Assembly (NCBI GenBank): GCA_003339645.1
Contig: QNUV01000021.1
Coordinates: 1-64,000 of the forward strand
Reading direction: 5' to 3'
Source of the DNA: Microbacterium arborescens
Lineage (GTDB): Bacteria > Actinomycetota > Actinomycetes > Actinomycetales > Microbacteriaceae
Length of the DNA stretch: 64,000 nucleotides
Notes under the pieces: model-generated
What the model saw: the letters and a program-made list of their open reading frames with translations, nothing else
Told to the model about the DNA's origin: nothing
Databases searched by the model: none
Part shown: positions 61,128 to 64,000 of the stretch, one piece after another
How positions within the stretch are numbered: the first letter of the stretch is position 1
Layout of the letters: every line of letters begins with the position of its first letter
Made by a program: the position numbers and the translations under genes

Positions 61128-62263
61128 CGGGTCTCCGCCTTCGAGATGAGGATGATGCGGCGTTCGGAGTCGGTCGTCAGCTCGCCGCCGACGCCCGTCG
61201 AGGCGAGGACGAAGACGTAGTCGGTGCCGCCCGAAGAGATCAGGTACTGCTCGAGGGGTGCCGGAGTGTTGGGATCGTTGTGCCACCCCATCAGATCGGT
61301 CAGCGGCGCAGCCTGGCCGACGACGGGGAACCCGGCGGCGAGGGCGTCGATGTCGATGCCGTCGTCGAAGGAGGTCGAGGTGCCGCCGCTCAGGCAGACC
61401 GCGGCCAGCACACCCTCGGTGCGCGCGATCTCGGACATCTGCGACAGCACGACGTCGGAGGTGTAGCACGCCTGATCGAGTCGGGCGGGCTCGAAGCTCG
61501 TCGTCGCGACGACCTCTCCCTCGTACGCCGCCGCCGATGCCGCGCCGGTCACCCGCCAAGGCCCGATCGCCGTCGGCGTCTCTCCCGGTTTGAACGCCGA
61601 CGGAACGTCGTCACCGTAGTAGTAGGGCCGGGTCAGCCAGATCTCGCGGGTCGAGGTCGCCGTCTGCGGCGTGCCGTCGACGGTGAAGGTGTAGGTCATG
61701 TCGACCACTGCTTTGGCGGTGTCCGCGCCGCTGGGCGACTCGTAGCCGGCGGTGCCGTTGGTTCCATAGAGGATGCCGCGCCGGTCGTACTCGATGGAGA
61801 GGTCGAGCACCTCCGCGGCGCGCGCGTCGCCGAACAGGGGCGTCGCCGACCCCGAGATCGCGATGTAGCCGGGCGAGGCGTACTGCGTCCAGCCGGGCTC
61901 GTCGGCTGTGGCGGCGGCGAGGAAGCCGTCGACGACATCCGGCGCCTCCGAGGTCGCGGCCGCGTTGGCCGAGACGACGGTCCAGCCGACGAACCCGGCT
62001 GCGCCGCCGACGATGAGAAGAGTGGCCGCCAGCAGGATCCAGGTCGCGCGCGTCATCACCTTCTGCCCGGGGTTCTTGGGCGCGGGCGCGGCAGCGGGGG
62101 CCGCCGCCGGTGCGGCATCCGGCGCCGTCTGCTCCGCCACGGGGTAGGGCGAGACGTGATCGGTCCATCGCTGGCCGTCCCAATACCTCAGCTGCTGCTG
62201 TCCCGATGGGTCGGGATGCCAGCCGGCCGGCGCGGTCGGAACAGAGTCCGGCACGTCGTTCAC
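61124..62263 (-). CDS. DUF2510 membrane protein, partner of the gluzincin
   Basis: 379 residues from GTG 62263 with AAGGGGGGA upstream. The N-terminal DUF2510 motif is PAGWHPDPSGQQQLRYWDGQ, followed by an Ala/Pro linker, one transmembrane helix (WILLAATLLIVGGAAGFVGW) and a large extracellular domain with two Cys. The extracellular part recalls the sugar/lipid-binding lppX-like size but shows no known domain. Its stop overlaps the protease start by 4 bp, so they are co-translated. Confidence 0.8.
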   Translation of the reverse strand: MNDVPDSVPTAPAGWHPDPSGQQQLRYWDGQRWTDHVSPYPVAEQTAPDAAPAAAPAAAPAPKNPGQKVMTRATWILLAATLLIVGGAAGFVGWTVVSANAAATSEAPDVVDGFLAAATADEPGWTQYASPGYIAISGSATPLFGDARAAEVLDLSIEYDRRGILYGTNGTAGYESPSGADTAKAVVDMTYTFTVDGTPQTATSTREIWLTRPYYYGDDVPSAFKPGETPTAIGPWRVTGAASAAAYEGEVVATTSFEPARLDQACYTSDVVLSQMSEIARTEGVLAAVCLSGGTSTSFDDGIDIDALAAGFPVVGQAAPLTDLMGWHNDPNTPAPLEQYLISSGGTDYVFVLASTGVGGELTTDSERRIILISKAETR

Positions 62264-62386
62264 ACGTCCCCCTTGCCCCGGCCGCGAGCACCGCCGGTTC
62301 GAGACGATGCTATTGGCATGCGCGAAGTGGCTCGTGCACCTGCTTTTCCGCGCCGGATCTGCTAGTCGCGACAGACGCCCTCGGCG

Positions 62387-62710
62387 TCAGATGAACCAGC
62401 CGTTCAGGAATCCGGTCCCCAGCAGCACCTGCCCCCAGCCGAGGACCAGCGCGACCACGGGCCACCCGTATCCCCCGCCGTCACCGCGCGCCGCGATCAG
62501 CCCGATGATGCCGAGCACGCCGCCGAGGGCGCCTGCCGCGATCGAGATCGGCAGGGCGATGAACAGCATCCATCCCCAGAGCGGATCCACGGTGTACCCG
62601 AGGATGAACACGACACCGACCGGAAGGATGCCGATGCCCGCGAGGATCGTCGCGGCGATTCCCCACCCGCGGCCGCGGCGCCGGGGCCGGTCGGCGGGCT
62701 CACTCGTCAT
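62387..62710 (-). CDS. small DUF4190-like membrane protein
   Basis: 107 residues, three predicted helices (IAATILAGIGILPVGVVFIL; GWMLFIALPISIAAGALGGV; WPVVALVLGWGQVLLGTGFL). The basic N-terminus RPRRRGRGWG sits in the cytoplasm. The glycine-rich helix pattern resembles DUF4190-type small membrane proteins. No function known. Monocistronic, facing the same way as its neighbours. Confidence 0.65.
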   Translation of the reverse strand: MTSEPADRPRRRGRGWGIAATILAGIGILPVGVVFILGYTVDPLWGWMLFIALPISIAAGALGGVLGIIGLIAARGDGGGYGWPVVALVLGWGQVLLGTGFLNGWFI

Positions 62711-62758
62711 GGCGCGAGCCTAGCGTCCCCCGGCGCGAGGCTACGGGCGCGACCGAGG

Positions 62759-63253
62759 TCAGCGGACCATGCGGGCTTCCGTGATAGCGGGAGCCATCGG
62801 GTCGACCTTCTCCATACCGTCGAAGGCGAAGCCGTTCCGAAGGTAGAAGGCGATCGCTCGTGGATTCTGCTTGGCGACCCACAGAGTCGCGGGTGCTGTC
62901 CCGAGCGCCGAGTCCAGGAGCGCCTGGCCCACCCCCGTGCCGTGATGAGCAGCGGAGACATAGATCGCGTAGAGGTGGGTGTCACGCCCGGGCTTCTCGC
63001 CACCGTCGGCAGAGCTCGGGCCCGCGAGAGCGAATCCCGCGAGCTGACCGCCATGCTCCGCGACGCGCACCGTGACGGTGGGCGCGGGGTCGTTGAGGAT
63101 CTGATTCCACATCCGATGTCGCGAGGTGACGTGTTCTGCGTCGAAGAACCCAGCCGGCAGGAGGTGCGCGTACGCCTCTTGCCAGGTGGCGACATGGAGT
63201 TCGGCGAGCAGCGCTGCCTCCTCGGCGGCGGGCTCCCGGATCACGAAGCTCAT
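62759..63253 (-). CDS. GNAT-family N-acetyltransferase
   Basis: 164 residues from ATG 63253 ([20 protein letters not shown]). GNAT core: [20 protein letters not shown] with the acetyl-CoA R/Q-x-x-G-x-G/A loop present as H-H-G-T-G-V-G, and [20 protein letters not shown] (motif B). The substrate is unknown. An upstream ATG-containing extension (to 63298) has no family support. Confidence 0.85.
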   Translation of the reverse strand: MSFVIREPAAEEAALLAELHVATWQEAYAHLLPAGFFDAEHVTSRHRMWNQILNDPAPTVTVRVAEHGGQLAGFALAGPSSADGGEKPGRDTHLYAIYVSAAHHGTGVGQALLDSALGTAPATLWVAKQNPRAIAFYLRNGFAFDGMEKVDPMAPAITEARMVR

Positions 63254-63321
63254 GTACCCCACCCTGGCAGGGATCCTCGCCGTCGTGGCAGCGCGCACGG
63301 CGGCTCGGTAGGCTGAGCGGC

Positions 63322-63810
63322 ATGGCAGATTCCTCGTTCGACATCGTCAGCAAGATCGATCGCCAGGAGGCCGACAACGCGCTGAACCAGGCCCGCAAGG
63401 AGGTCGAGCAGCGCTACGACTTCAAGGGCACCGACGCCTCCATCGAGTGGTCGGGCGAGTCGATCCTCATCAAGGCGAACTCCGAAGAGCGCGCCAAGGC
63501 CGTGCTCGACGTCTTCCAGACGAAGCTCATCAAGCGGGGCATCTCGCTCAAGAGCCTCGACTCGGGCGAGCCCACCGCTTCCGGCCGCGAGTACCGCATC
63601 GTCTCGACGCTGAAGGAGGGCATCTCGTCGGAGGATGCCAAGAAGATCAGCAAGATGATCCGCGACGAGGGCCCGAAGTCGGTCAAGTCGCAGATCCAAG
63701 GCGATGAGCTGCGCGTGCAGTCGAAGTCGCGCGACGACCTGCAGGAAGTGCAGCGGATGCTGAAGGCCGCCGACCTCGACGTCGACCTCCAGTTCGTCAA
63801 CTACCGGTAA
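63322..63810 (+). CDS. YajQ-family nucleotide-binding protein
   Basis: 162 residues from ATG 63322. Full YajQ/DUF520 profile: [55 protein letters not shown] and [20 protein letters not shown]. The protein has two ferredoxin-like domains; members bind c-di-GMP or tRNA/GTP. Complete and well conserved. Confidence 0.96.
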   Translation: MADSSFDIVSKIDRQEADNALNQARKEVEQRYDFKGTDASIEWSGESILIKANSEERAKAVLDVFQTKLIKRGISLKSLDSGEPTASGREYRIVSTLKEGISSEDAKKISKMIRDEGPKSVKSQIQGDELRVQSKSRDDLQEVQRMLKAADLDVDLQFVNYR

Positions 63811-63845
63811 GGCTCGGCGCCGACAGACCCCACCAGCACCGCAGC

Positions 63846-64000
63846 TCAGCGGCGCGGGGCCGTCGACGCTCGCGGGATGAGGGTCGGTAGCGCGCGCACG
63901 ATCTGCGGCGTCGCGGGATCGGTCGCTAGCAGGATGTCGAGAGCCGACGAGGCGATCTGGTCGAATGGCGTCCGCACCGACGTCAGCGGCACGGGCAGGC
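63846..64000 (-). CDS. LacI-family regulator C-terminus, truncated by window edge
   Basis: Minus-strand frame from the window end to TGA at 63846-63848 reads LPVPLTSVRTPFDQIASSAL, then DILLATDPATPQIVRALPTL and IPRASTAPRR. The PLTSVR-x-P and final LPTxLIxRxST blocks are the end of the LacI/GalR ligand-binding domain. The N-terminus and HTH lie outside the window. Confidence 0.85.
   Translation of the reverse strand, partial: LPVPLTSVRTPFDQIASSALDILLATDPATPQIVRALPTLIPRASTAPRR

Overview
The window is high-GC actinobacterial chromosome, most likely from Microbacterium or a close relative in the Microbacteriaceae. This is inferred from strongly G/C-biased third codon positions, dense 4-bp gene overlaps, DUF2510 proteins, a trailing DUF222-type HNH nuclease and the RamB/aceA layout. 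No rRNA or CRISPR array was seen; there are three tRNA genes.

Layout. 0-5.1 kb: the end of an HNH nuclease gene, then an HSP90-family ATPase followed by a 928-residue TPR protein. 5.2-14.7 kb: one long minus-strand operon that reads as putrescine -> 4-aminobutyraldehyde -> GABA -> succinic semialdehyde -> succinate (GABA transaminase, GABA-type permease, putrescine oxidase, universal stress protein, second permease, two aldehyde dehydrogenases), with a divergent PucR regulator. 16.4-21.1 kb: a glyoxylate-shunt block, with a RamB-type regulator divergent from isocitrate lyase and then malate synthase. 21.2-28.3 kb: a lipoprotein, a NarL two-component system with an ABC-2 exporter, an aminotransferase and a DUF559 protein. 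Between 16.3 and 28.3 kb, six copies of an exactly 68-bp inverted-repeat element sit just after stop codons.

28.3-44.1 kb is mostly housekeeping and stress: murB with two MaoC hot-dog genes, a TauE exporter, a DUF2510 protein, a heterodimeric ABC exporter, a small alarmone synthetase, ohr/ohrR, an SDR, an SMP-30 protein, a GH15 enzyme, a DUF368 transporter and a CYP152-type peroxygenase. 44.1-50.3 kb is an accessory island against tRNA-Met/tRNA-Thr. It holds a broken recombinase-type HTH gene, an OLD-family nuclease, a small WYL-like protein, a zinc-ribbon protein with a HEPN-like RNAIGH motif, and gene remnants. Its codons are more A/T-rich and its genes sparser than in the flanks.

50.5-64 kb: an M23 peptidase, an inositol-phosphatase family enzyme, a membrane protein, a two-component pair whose response regulator has an in-frame TAG at codon 6, an LPXTG-protein remnant, and a class III lanthipeptide locus. 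The lanthipeptide locus is a LanKC synthetase followed at once by a 38-residue precursor with two Ser-x2-Ser-x2/3-Cys labionin motifs. Then come tRNA-Tyr, an FBP zinc-finger protein, a membrane gluzincin with a DUF2510 partner, a GNAT, a YajQ protein and the end of a LacI regulator. The strongest candidates for new biology are the lanthipeptide, the 68-bp repeat family, and the nuclease/HEPN-like island.
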